Assembly: GCA_964465295.1 (NCBI GenBank)
Contig: CAYXKC010000047.1
Span: forward strand, 1 to 11,548
Direction of reading: 5' to 3'
Length of the DNA stretch: 11,548 nucleotides
Source of the DNA: Methanolacinia sp964465295
GTDB lineage: Archaea > Halobacteriota > Methanomicrobia > Methanomicrobiales > Methanomicrobiaceae
Part shown: positions 6,072-11,548 of the stretch, one piece after another
How positions within the stretch are numbered: position 1 is the stretch's first letter
How the letters are laid out: every line of letters starts with the position of its first letter
Position numbers and translations under genes: made by a program
Notes under the pieces: generated by a model
The model's input: only the letters and a program-made list of their open reading frames with translations
Database searches by the model: none
What the model was told of the DNA's origin: nothing

Positions 6072-7538
6072 GTGAACCGCGATCCACCCCTTAAAAAAAT
6101 ACTATACTGGTGCCCGAAGTGCAATATCCCTCTCGTTGGTAAGACCTGCTCATGCGGCGGCGAATCAAAAGGAATCCCGCTCTTAAAACCCTACGAGCTG
6201 AGGCCGGCACTTTCGGCCGATTATAATCTGATCAAAACACTAATACAGGAAAAATTCGGTCCTGTGCCTTTGTCGAAGGTAATTCTTCTCAATAAATCCG
6301 GCGGTGCGGACAGGACCGATCTTGCAATAATGAACGGCGAAAAGCTCGGCTGGCTCATCTTCGATCCGGTGGAGCGGGAGTACAGGTTCGATATTGCGGT
6401 CGAGGCCCTTGCGTTCATAATCGGTCATGTCACGAAAGGAATCATTGATATCGAGGCCGATACCGATTATTCGACGAGTAAGGGCAGGGTCGGCGGGAAG
6501 AGACTCTCTCTTACGAGTAGTATCCCCGACGGTTCTGTAATCGTGAAATTCCGGAACAAGTACGGGACCGGGATCGTCAAGGACGGGATGATCAAGGTGA
6601 AGGAGCTTGTTCAGGTTGAGCCTGTTCAGATCCCCGATCCCGGCTGGGAGGATGTAATCCGGGCCAATAAGACCCACCTGAAGAACCTGGAGCGAAATGC
6701 CGTCCGGATAATAAAGCAGCACATGAAGGACCGCCCGGCGGCCAACGTCTCTTTTTCAGGTGGAAAGGACAGCACGGTGGTTCTCAATCTTGCACGAAAA
6801 GCCGGGATTACGGAAGCATTCTTTGTAGATACGGGGCTTGAATTCCCCGAGACTATCGAATTCGTCCGTTCCTCGGGTGTTACGGTCGTCGATGAGGGTA
6901 ATGACTTCTGGAAGCAGGTCCAAAGATCCGGGCCGCCGACGAAGGACGACCGCTGGTGCTGCAAGCTCTTAAAGATCGACCCGCTCGGAAAATACCTGGC
7001 CGATACCGGTCCGTGTGTGACCGTCCAGGGCAACCGGTGGTATGAATCATGGAGCCGTGCGGAGATAAAAGAGATCGCGGAGAACCCGTCAAATCCTCTT
7101 CAGTTAAACCTGTCTCCTATCCGGAGCTGGCGGGCGTTTGAGGTCTTCCTGTATATCTGGTGGCAGGATATCCCTGTAAACCCGCTGTACGAAAAGGGGC
7201 TTGAGAGGATCGGGTGCTACCTATGCCCCGCGATGCTCGAGAGCGAATATGAAGAGGTCAGGAGAATGCACCCCGAACTTGCGGGGCGGTGGGACGAATT
7301 CCTTGACAGTTGGGCTGAAAAGAAGAGCCTTCCGCCCGGATGGCGGAAGTGGGGTCTCTGGCGCTGGAAGGAGCTTCCCCCGAAGATGAATGAGATCTGC
7401 AGGGAGAGAGGCGTAACGATCAGGAGCGAACAGCCTGTGAAGAAGGCTTCCGGCAGAAGAGGTCCCGACAAAAATAAGAGGCCTGCAGGCGGTTACGTTA
7501 CCCTGGTTAAGGTGAATAAGAAGCGGAAGAGGGATTGA
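6072..7538 (+). CDS. Zinc-ribbon, PUA and PAPS-reductase-like (PP-loop) protein
   Basis: A 488-residue protein with three recognisable parts. Residues 12-30 form a zinc ribbon (YWCPKCNIPLVGKTCSCGG; Cys14, 17, 26, 28). Residues about 140-200 look like a PUA RNA-binding domain (GSVIVKFRNKYGTGIVKDG). Residues about 222-400 are a PP-loop ATPase of the PAPS-reductase/sulfurtransferase superfamily, with SGGKDS at 229-234. Cys296-Cys297 (RWCCK) and Cys382-x2-Cys385 (IGCYLCPA) could bind a metal or Fe-S cluster or take part in sulfur transfer. The C terminus from about 447 is strongly basic and probably disordered. Such proteins are often annotated as phosphoadenosine phosphosulfate reductase, but the PUA domain points to RNA, for example tRNA thiolation; this is inference. 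The start is GTG 6072, since the ATG one base out of frame hits a stop. The last 78 bases belong to a 373-bp repeat copied at 9485. Confidence 0.9.
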   Translation: MNRDPPLKKILYWCPKCNIPLVGKTCSCGGESKGIPLLKPYELRPALSADYNLIKTLIQEKFGPVPLSKVILLNKSGGADRTDLAIMNGEKLGWLIFDPVEREYRFDIAVEALAFIIGHVTKGIIDIEADTDYSTSKGRVGGKRLSLTSSIPDGSVIVKFRNKYGTGIVKDGMIKVKELVQVEPVQIPDPGWEDVIRANKTHLKNLERNAVRIIKQHMKDRPAANVSFSGGKDSTVVLNLARKAGITEAFFVDTGLEFPETIEFVRSSGVTVVDEGNDFWKQVQRSGPPTKDDRWCCKLLKIDPLGKYLADTGPCVTVQGNRWYESWSRAEIKEIAENPSNPLQLNLSPIRSWRAFEVFLYIWWQDIPVNPLYEKGLERIGCYLCPAMLESEYEEVRRMHPELAGRWDEFLDSWAEKKSLPPGWRKWGLWRWKELPPKMNEICRERGVTIRSEQPVKKASGRRGPDKNKRPAGGYVTLVKVNKKRKRD

Positions 7539-7833
7539 TCTTTTTGGTTAATGCCGATTCTAACCTGATAAAGTAAAGCTTAAATAACTGTCCAAATCTC
7601 ATAAAAATCTTATTTTTCCGGCCTTCACAGATTGCCTGTATTCGACGATCTCTTCTCTCTTCGATGTAATCATCGTCATGAAAAAAGGGGTTCTCACGTG
7701 CCTATGTTTCGATGGAATCCGGGGTTTGTTTTTCATGAAATACGTGTATTTTGGTTGTTTTTCAGGGGTGTTTTGGTTGGGGGGATATTGGTGAAAAGGA
7801 GCCTGATTTGGGGTTTTTTTGGGTGGTTTTTTG
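7461..7833 (+). repeat. 373-bp perfect direct repeat, copy 1
   Basis: Compared base by base with 9485-9857 (constant offset 2024) with no mismatch or gap found. It covers the last 26 codons and stop of the PAPS-reductase-like gene and 295 bases of downstream non-coding DNA. The non-coding part holds an A/T hairpin, a short inverted repeat (GACGAT...ATCGTC near 7643-7677), and a G/T-rich tract (about 7747-7833). Short open frames run through the tract but have no convincing start. The rest of the gap to 7936 (7834-7936) is A/T-rich DNA downstream of the leftward ATPase gene with nothing recognisable. Confidence 0.95.
7603..7617 (+). terminator. A/T hairpin and T run after the PAPS-like gene
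   Basis: AAAAAT-CTT-ATTTTT is a six-base stem with a three-base loop ending in T5, about 65 bases after the stop codon. It is repeated exactly at 9627-9641. T5 at 7541-7545, right after the stop, could also terminate. Confidence 0.35.
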
Positions 7834-7936
7834 TATAAGCCTCTTCAGATAATCGTATTCATCGATGCCATCTTTTTATAGAATAATTTAGAGAGGACTA
7901 TAGAGAACTCAATAGATATATTTCCCAAATGAAAAA

Positions 7937-9265
7937 TCACCTGAGATATGCCTTAAGTCTCCAGATAAGGTATAATGGAATTTCCAGAACCTCGCCGTAT
8001 TCATCCGAATGCCTGGCAATATTATTGAGACTGGTCCTGACAGCAATACGCGGGCTGTATTTCTTCCTGTACTCTGTAAGACTTCTTGAACGAGTTTTTT
8101 TTGCTGATTTCACTTCAACCGGAACGACATCAACGCCTTCCTGTATGATATAATCAACCTCGGCTGTTCCGCCGGATTTCCAGAAAAACGGTCTTTGGAG
8201 ATCGTTTGCAATAAGCTCTGTCAGCACGAAATTTTCCGTTAGAATCCCCCGCATGTCGGCGGTCTGGGAAGAAGTCTCAAAGACGACTTCTGCCGGGAAT
8301 TTGCTCAGCTTTCGTAAAAGTCCTACATCCGAGAAATAGATCCTGAAGTATGTAAGGTCCGCATATGTTGTAACCGGAATATGTGGTCGTTCGATCTTTT
8401 CGACCTTGTAGATCAGCCCTGCCGATATCAGCCATTGAAGGGAGTCTTCCAAATCCCGTGCACGCATTCCATGCTTTACATGAGAAAATATGAATTTCTG
8501 ATTGTCCTTTGCAAGCTGTGCAGGGATTGCATTCCATATAAGGGTGAGTTTTGGAAATTCGGAGACAGACGCATATTTCACGAAATCTTTTTCATAATTA
8601 CCAAGAATCCCGCTTTGTATCGTTTCAACAAGCCCGATGTCGTGGTTATTTATCCATGAACTGACAACCTCCGGCATACCTCCTGTAATCAGGTATTCAC
8701 GGTAGGCTTCTTCCAGTTTGCCGGTAAATGCGGCGGAAATCTGTTCATCCTGTGACAGATCATTCAGGTACTCGTAAAGGAGTTCTTCATCCTTTGCCAG
8801 AAGAAATTCCGGGAAATTAAGAGGATACATCTTAAGCATCTGCACTTTGCCGACTGGAAATGAGACATTTCTCCCCATCTGTGCAACAGCTACTCCCAAC
8901 AGGGAACCGGCGGCGGCAACGTGGAGTTGGGGCAGGTTTTCGCAGAAATATTTGAGAGACGTTATCGCACGGGGGCAGATCTGAATTTCGTCTAATATGA
9001 GGATGGTTGTTTTGGGCTGGATGGATTTATTCCTCAGAATGCCAAGGTCTTTGATAATTCTTGAAACATTCAGGTCGCCTTCGAATATATTTTGCAGCCG
9101 GTCATCATATTCGAAGTTGAAATAAGCGATATCTTTGAATTCCTCTTCGCCAAAATGCTTTAATATCCAGGTTTTTCCGCACTGGCGAATTCCTTCGATA
9201 ATCACCGGTTTACGATCCTCACTTTCTTTCCATTTGAGCAGAGTATCGTAAATGAACCGTTTCAT
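7937..9265 (-). CDS. AAA ATPase with C-terminal DUF4143 / nuclease-like domain
   Basis: A 442-residue protein typical of the large archaeal and bacterial AAA_14-DUF4143 family. Walker A is GIRQCGKT (residues 25-32) and Walker B is TILILDEIQ (Asp92, Glu93). An arginine-containing LITGGMPEVV segment lies mid-protein. The C-terminal part has the layout of a PD-(D/E)xK fold: Glu344, Asp371 in GGTAEVDYII, and Glu384-Val-Lys386 in PVEVKSAKK. The family's biochemical role is not well established; it is often found as isolated, horizontally mobile genes. Here it stands alone on the minus strand, flanked by both copies of a 373-bp repeat. Its promoter is leaderless-looking: TATA at 9289-9296 is about 25-30 bases from the ATG, no Shine-Dalgarno is present, and two dyads lie at and just upstream of the TATA box. 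Length and motifs are complete, so it appears functional. Confidence 0.93.
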   Translation of the reverse strand: MKRFIYDTLLKWKESEDRKPVIIEGIRQCGKTWILKHFGEEEFKDIAYFNFEYDDRLQNIFEGDLNVSRIIKDLGILRNKSIQPKTTILILDEIQICPRAITSLKYFCENLPQLHVAAAGSLLGVAVAQMGRNVSFPVGKVQMLKMYPLNFPEFLLAKDEELLYEYLNDLSQDEQISAAFTGKLEEAYREYLITGGMPEVVSSWINNHDIGLVETIQSGILGNYEKDFVKYASVSEFPKLTLIWNAIPAQLAKDNQKFIFSHVKHGMRARDLEDSLQWLISAGLIYKVEKIERPHIPVTTYADLTYFRIYFSDVGLLRKLSKFPAEVVFETSSQTADMRGILTENFVLTELIANDLQRPFFWKSGGTAEVDYIIQEGVDVVPVEVKSAKKTRSRSLTEYRKKYSPRIAVRTSLNNIARHSDEYGEVLEIPLYLIWRLKAYLR

Positions 9266-9288
9266 AAAATGAAATTTGCACTTTTAAG

Positions 9289-9296
9289 TATATATT
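9289..9296 (-). promoter_or_regulatory. TATA box of the DUF4143 ATPase gene (leaderless)
   Basis: The minus strand reads AATATATA. Transcription about 25 bases downstream would begin around 9265-9266, directly at the ATG. The sequence between (GCAAATTTCATTTT) has no Shine-Dalgarno, which agrees with a leaderless mRNA. Confidence 0.55.
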
Positions 9297-9352
9297 ATGT
9301 GTGTCAGGTACACATTTTTGCATGTTATTTTGTGTGAGATGTACACATTTTT
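9293..9352. promoter_or_regulatory. Two 27-bp direct repeats, each with a TGTGT-N7-ACACA dyad (operator candidate)
   Basis: Copy 1 is 9293-9319 and copy 2 is 9326-9352, starting 33 bp apart (about three helical turns) and matching at 23 of 27 positions. Each contains a 17-bp dyad: TGTGTGTCAGGTACACA at 9298-9314 and TGTGTGAGATGTACACA at 9331-9347. The proximal dyad abuts the TATA box and covers the BRE position of the ATPase gene. This arrangement suggests cooperative binding of a dimeric regulator that blocks TBP/TFB, probably a repressor. The regulator is not in this window unless the ATPase itself plays the role. Confidence 0.6.
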
Positions 9353-9392
9353 CTAACTTAAGGTTGGGGAGTATGTGTTCCTGGGGTACATG

Positions 9393-9484
9393 AGGAGATC
9401 GGGGCGGGCTATGAAGGACGGCCGCTGGTACTGCAAGCTCTTAAAGATCGATCCGCTCGTAAATCCCTGGCTGATACCGGTATG
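9393..9484 (+). pseudogene. Fragment of a second PAPS-reductase-like gene
   Basis: The segment aligns with about 6921-7010 of the intact gene (for example GCAAGCTCTTAAAGATCGA in both). It carries several substitutions, a one-base deletion near 9461 and a change of the CCK motif to YCK. The match stops at the GATACCGGT corresponding to codon 313, and after three bases (ATG) the sequence continues with the perfect repeat at codon 464. About 450 bases (150 codons) of the PP-loop domain's distal half are therefore missing, by a junction that is in phase with the original codons. Together with 9485-9562 this is the dead 3' part of a paralogous gene. Confidence 0.7.
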
Positions 9485-9857
9485 GGTCCCGACAAAAATA
9501 AGAGGCCTGCAGGCGGTTACGTTACCCTGGTTAAGGTGAATAAGAAGCGGAAGAGGGATTGATCTTTTTGGTTAATGCCGATTCTAACCTGATAAAGTAA
9601 AGCTTAAATAACTGTCCAAATCTCATAAAAATCTTATTTTTCCGGCCTTCACAGATTGCCTGTATTCGACGATCTCTTCTCTCTTCGATGTAATCATCGT
9701 CATGAAAAAAGGGGTTCTCACGTGCCTATGTTTCGATGGAATCCGGGGTTTGTTTTTCATGAAATACGTGTATTTTGGTTGTTTTTCAGGGGTGTTTTGG
9801 TTGGGGGGATATTGGTGAAAAGGAGCCTGATTTGGGGTTTTTTTGGGTGGTTTTTTG
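9485..9857 (+). repeat. 373-bp perfect direct repeat, copy 2
   Basis: Identical to 7461-7833. The first 78 bases are the 3' end of the PAPS-reductase-like gene, here part of the pseudogene. The rest is the same downstream DNA with the A/T hairpin (9627-9641) and the G/T-rich tract. The stretch 9858-9942 after it holds an A/T-rich promoter-like region (TTTTATTTTATTG around 9881-9893) for the next gene and nothing else recognisable. Confidence 0.95.
9627..9641 (+). terminator. Second copy of the A/T hairpin
   Basis: Exact copy of 7603-7617 within repeat copy 2. It would only act on transcription through the pseudogene. Confidence 0.25.
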
Positions 9858-9942
9858 GTGAAGTTGCATGGTTAGGGTGATTTTTTTATTTTATTGATCA
9901 ATGATGGAAAATTACATCCCAACCTGAAACAATCAATGGATA

Positions 9943-10632
9943 ATGGGTTTCACCGAACATTTCGAAGATTGCAGGAAGATGAATAAAAAAGATTCGTGTC
10001 CTGACGAATGTGAATTCAAAGATATGCTCGAGATCCCGGCGGTCTGGGTTCCCCCTCCCCAAAAACACCAGTTTATTGGAATAATCATATCAAGGGATCC
10101 TACGACGGCGTTCATCCCCTTCTATAACGAAGCGAAAGAGATGGATTTCCGAAAATGGCGGGAGCATCTCTTTGCAACGAATGCAATCCCGAGATGGGTC
10201 TGCAAAAAAGTCGAAAAGTTCAGCAGTGAATATATGGCCGTTCCTCTCTCCAATGAAGAACTCGAAAACTTCAGGAAGACTCTTTATAATTCTGTATACT
10301 GGACTCATCTTCACAAGTGCTGCACTGACAAGCATAAGGAGCAATCACTGAATTTCAGGTGGAAAAATGCCCTGTATTGTTCCGACCGGTGGCTGAAGCC
10401 CGAGATCGAATCGGCTTTACGGGAAGATATCAGGTTCATAATAACTCTCGGAAAGGACGTGGAGAGGTGGTTTGACGATACGGGGTATGAGATCCTTTCC
10501 GGCCGGAATATCACCGTTTACAATCTCCCTCATCCATCCGGGGCAAACAACGGATCATGGTTTTCGAAGGACAAGAAGAAACGAAAGGTGCTTGAAGAGA
10601 AGATCCGGGAGTTGGTTATGGAATGTCAGTGA
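9943..10632 (+). CDS. Divergent uracil-DNA-glycosylase-like protein
   Basis: A 229-residue protein whose motif order matches the UDG superfamily. GIIISRDPT (46-54) is in the place of motif 1. WTHLHKCCTDK, then YCSDRWLKPEIESALREDI and FIITLGKDVERWF (about 120-173), follow the family 4-type pattern of a KC site, a cysteine before the L-x-x-EI helix and the LG strand. NLPHPSG (194-200, His197) corresponds to the catalytic HPS motif. Cys10, 19, 23, 126/127 and 146 could bind an Fe-S cluster, but their spacing is not the textbook family 4 pattern. The catalytic residue usually found in motif 1 (GEAPG-type Asp/Glu) is not obvious; Asp52 is a candidate. Function in uracil or other base removal is therefore inferred and may have changed. 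The start at ATG 9943 is uncertain; ATG 9979 would remove the first cysteine. Confidence 0.6.
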   Translation: MGFTEHFEDCRKMNKKDSCPDECEFKDMLEIPAVWVPPPQKHQFIGIIISRDPTTAFIPFYNEAKEMDFRKWREHLFATNAIPRWVCKKVEKFSSEYMAVPLSNEELENFRKTLYNSVYWTHLHKCCTDKHKEQSLNFRWKNALYCSDRWLKPEIESALREDIRFIITLGKDVERWFDDTGYEILSGRNITVYNLPHPSGANNGSWFSKDKKKRKVLEEKIRELVMECQ

Positions 10633-10661
10633 TTATTGTAACAAAGTCTTAAAAAAAATCA

Positions 10662-10736
10662 TGCTGATATGGGGATTCGAACCCCAGTCGCAGGAGTGAG
10701 AGTCCTGCATGATTGGCCGGACTACACTATATCAGC
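10662..10736 (-). tRNA. tRNA-Glu (anticodon CTC)
   Basis: The minus strand folds as a complete 75-base tRNA including the discriminator A. The acceptor stem GCTGATA pairs with TATCAGC. The D arm (GTGTAGTCCGGCCAATCAT) is that of archaeal tRNA-Glu. The anticodon stem CAGGA/TCCTG closes the loop CTCTCAC with anticodon CTC, which reads GAG. The T arm is TGGGG-TTCGAAT-CCCCA. There is no CCA in the DNA and no intron. It lies tail-to-tail with the UDG-like gene. Confidence 0.95.
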
Positions 10737-10771
10737 AAGTCGTTTGTGCCTTAAAATATTGGTCAAATCAA

Positions 10772-10779
10772 TACTTAAA
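10772..10779 (-). promoter_or_regulatory. Candidate TATA box for tRNA-Glu
   Basis: The minus strand reads TTTAAGTA, about 36-43 bases upstream of the mature tRNA 5' end, a usual distance that would give a short 5' leader removed by RNase P. Confidence 0.35.
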
Positions 10780-10892
10780 CCTAATTATTTGGCCCTGCAT
10801 TTTTCTTTGCCGGATCTTCGCAAAAAGCCTTATCTTTTTTTTGCTACGTTTGTCCCGCAGGATGTGAAAAAAGCCCTGTCGTCCGGGAAACT

Positions 10893-10900
10893 GATATATA
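10893..10900 (+). promoter_or_regulatory. TATA box of cooS inside a 12-bp palindrome
   Basis: GATATATA is part of the perfect palindrome TGATATATATCA (10892-10903), followed by a second ATATCAT (10908-10914). It predicts a transcription start around 10922-10926, right at the hairpin that precedes the gene. The rest of 10780-10890 is T-rich, without recognisable features. Confidence 0.5.
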
Positions 10901-10925
10901 TCATGCGATATCATTCCCGCTTAAC

Positions 10926-10942
10926 GGCATCTTTGAGATGCC
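10926..10942 (+). promoter_or_regulatory. Perfect hairpin in the cooS leader
   Basis: GGCATCT-TTG-AGATGCC is a seven-base perfect stem with a three-base loop, eight bases before the GGGTGAT ribosome site (10951-10957). Given the TATA position it would lie at the very 5' end of the mRNA. It could stabilise the message or bind a regulator; no T run follows, so a terminator is unlikely. Confidence 0.5.
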
Positions 10943-10961
10943 ATTATGAAGGGTGATAAAA

Positions 10962-11548
10962 ATGGAGGAAAACCCAAAACCTGCCGTTGTCGGCAGGAAA
11001 CTGGAGACCTGCGAACTGGATCGCGCAAAGATGTCCCTGATGAATCCCAGGGTGATTGAGGAGAAATCAGAGGAAAGAACGATCGACGAGCTGGCGAAGA
11101 AGATGCTCCAGCACACGATGAGAGAAGGAATCGAGACCGTCTGGGACCGTTTCGAGATGCAGCAGCCGCAATGCAAATACTGTTCGGACGGGCTTTCATG
11201 CAGCCGGTGTGCGATGGGACCATGCAGGATCATTCCGGAGCATCACCGCGAACGAGGTGTATGCGGGGCGGATGCGGACCTCATCGTTTCACGAAACCTG
11301 CTTGATACTCTCGCAACCGGTGCGGCGGCACACTCGGACCACGGCAGGGACATCGTCGAAACCCTGTATAAGACCGGAATCGGCGAAGCACAGGGGTACG
11401 ATATCACCGATGAAGTAAAGCTTCAAAAGATCGCCGCCGAACTGGGTGTCGAAACTTCGGGAAGAAAAAAAGAGGAGATCGCCGCCGATGTCGGGCGTAA
11501 GCTTCTCTATGAATTTGGGAGCTTCAAAAATAAAGTCACATTTGCCGA
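10962..11548 (+). CDS. cooS: Anaerobic Ni-Fe carbon monoxide dehydrogenase, catalytic subunit (5' part)
   Basis: The frame runs from ATG 10962 off the window, giving 195 residues. GGGTGAT at 10951-10957 is a good ribosome site. CooS oxidises CO to CO2 (or the reverse) at a Ni-Fe-S C cluster, with electrons passing through B and D clusters. The visible N-terminal domain carries the iron-sulfur ligands: QPQC71KYC74, then GLSC80SRC83AMGPC88RI and GVC101GA. Cys80, 83, 88 and 101 match the B cluster. The D cluster, shared by the two subunits, is bound by Cys71 and Cys74 in a CX2C arrangement, and the second cysteine used in CX7C enzymes is Ser79 here. The C-cluster region lies outside the window. 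No coo maturation gene (cooC) is visible upstream. Confidence 0.95.
   Translation, partial: MEENPKPAVVGRKLETCELDRAKMSLMNPRVIEEKSEERTIDELAKKMLQHTMREGIETVWDRFEMQQPQCKYCSDGLSCSRCAMGPCRIIPEHHRERGVCGADADLIVSRNLLDTLATGAAAHSDHGRDIVETLYKTGIGEAQGYDITDEVKLQKIAAELGVETSGRKKEEIAADVGRKLLYEFGSFKNKVTFA

Noticed and set aside
6240..7092. Overlapping minus-strand open frames inside the PAPS-like gene
   Set aside because: They lie within a gene supported by zinc-ribbon, PP-loop and cysteine motifs and have no ribosome sites or recognisable domains.
7632..7838. Short open frame (68 residues, TTG start) ending in a hydrophobic, Phe/Trp/Gly-rich stretch; also present in the second repeat copy
   Set aside because: The hydrophobicity follows from the G/T-rich DNA, two frames are open at once, there is no ribosome site, and the copy at 9656 ends differently. 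The DNA is better explained as non-coding repeat.
9293..9352. Start of a CRISPR array (two 27-bp repeats)
   Set aside because: Only two imperfect copies separated by six bases, which is too short for a spacer. The position at a promoter fits an operator.
10662..10736. tRNA-Glu as an integration site for a mobile element
   Set aside because: No integrase gene and no repeated tRNA 3' fragment was found in the window.
10901..11233. Minus-strand open frames across the cooS start
   Set aside because: The plus strand encodes unmistakable CooS cysteine motifs here, so these frames are shadows.

Overview
The window looks like part of a methanogenic archaeal chromosome, most likely order Methanomicrobiales (Methanolacinia/Methanoplanus-like; the genus is a guess). 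The evidence is archaeal: TATA-box promoters, GGTGA-type Shine-Dalgarno sites, an S24e ribosomal protein, a zinc-ribbon/PUA/PAPS-reductase-like protein, a PEGA-domain membrane protein, a tRNA-Glu without encoded CCA, and a CooS-type nickel CO dehydrogenase. No phage, integrase, transposase or CRISPR array is visible.

Layout. Positions 1-403 (minus) hold the N-terminal part of a secreted lipoprotein. Positions 404-798 contain a short frameshifted membrane-protein relict. An exported S9 prolyl-oligopeptidase-type peptidase (799-2832) is followed 36 bases later by an S24e-family protein whose start codon appears non-canonical. A PEGA-plus-membrane protein (3203-3898, minus) and an unrecognised membrane protein (4114-4728) diverge from a shared promoter region. 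Positions 4742-5240 are a gene graveyard: a broken secreted-protein gene, then a truncated and frameshifted copy of the PEGA gene with its upstream region. An alpha/beta hydrolase (5338-5970) and a PUA/PP-loop PAPS-reductase-like protein (6072-7538) follow.

The most unusual block is 7461-9857. A perfect 373-bp direct repeat, made of the last 78 bases of the PAPS-reductase-like gene plus 295 bases of downstream DNA, flanks a lone DUF4143-type AAA ATPase gene. The distal copy is preceded by a diverged, internally deleted fragment of the same PAPS-like gene. The ATPase gene has its own promoter. It is probably leaderless, and two TGTGT-N7-ACACA dyads 33 bp apart lie at and just upstream of the TATA box, which suggests a dedicated repressor or autoregulation.

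The right end carries a divergent uracil-DNA-glycosylase-like protein (9943-10632), tRNA-Glu(CTC) on the minus strand, and the 5' part of cooS. CooS shows the CX2C form of the D-cluster cysteine motif, and its predicted mRNA begins with a perfect hairpin.

Most genes appear to be single transcription units with no shared pathway. The peptidase and S24e pair is the only plausible operon. I did not identify a clear new multi-gene system; the repeat-flanked, dyad-controlled ATPase locus is the best candidate for follow-up.
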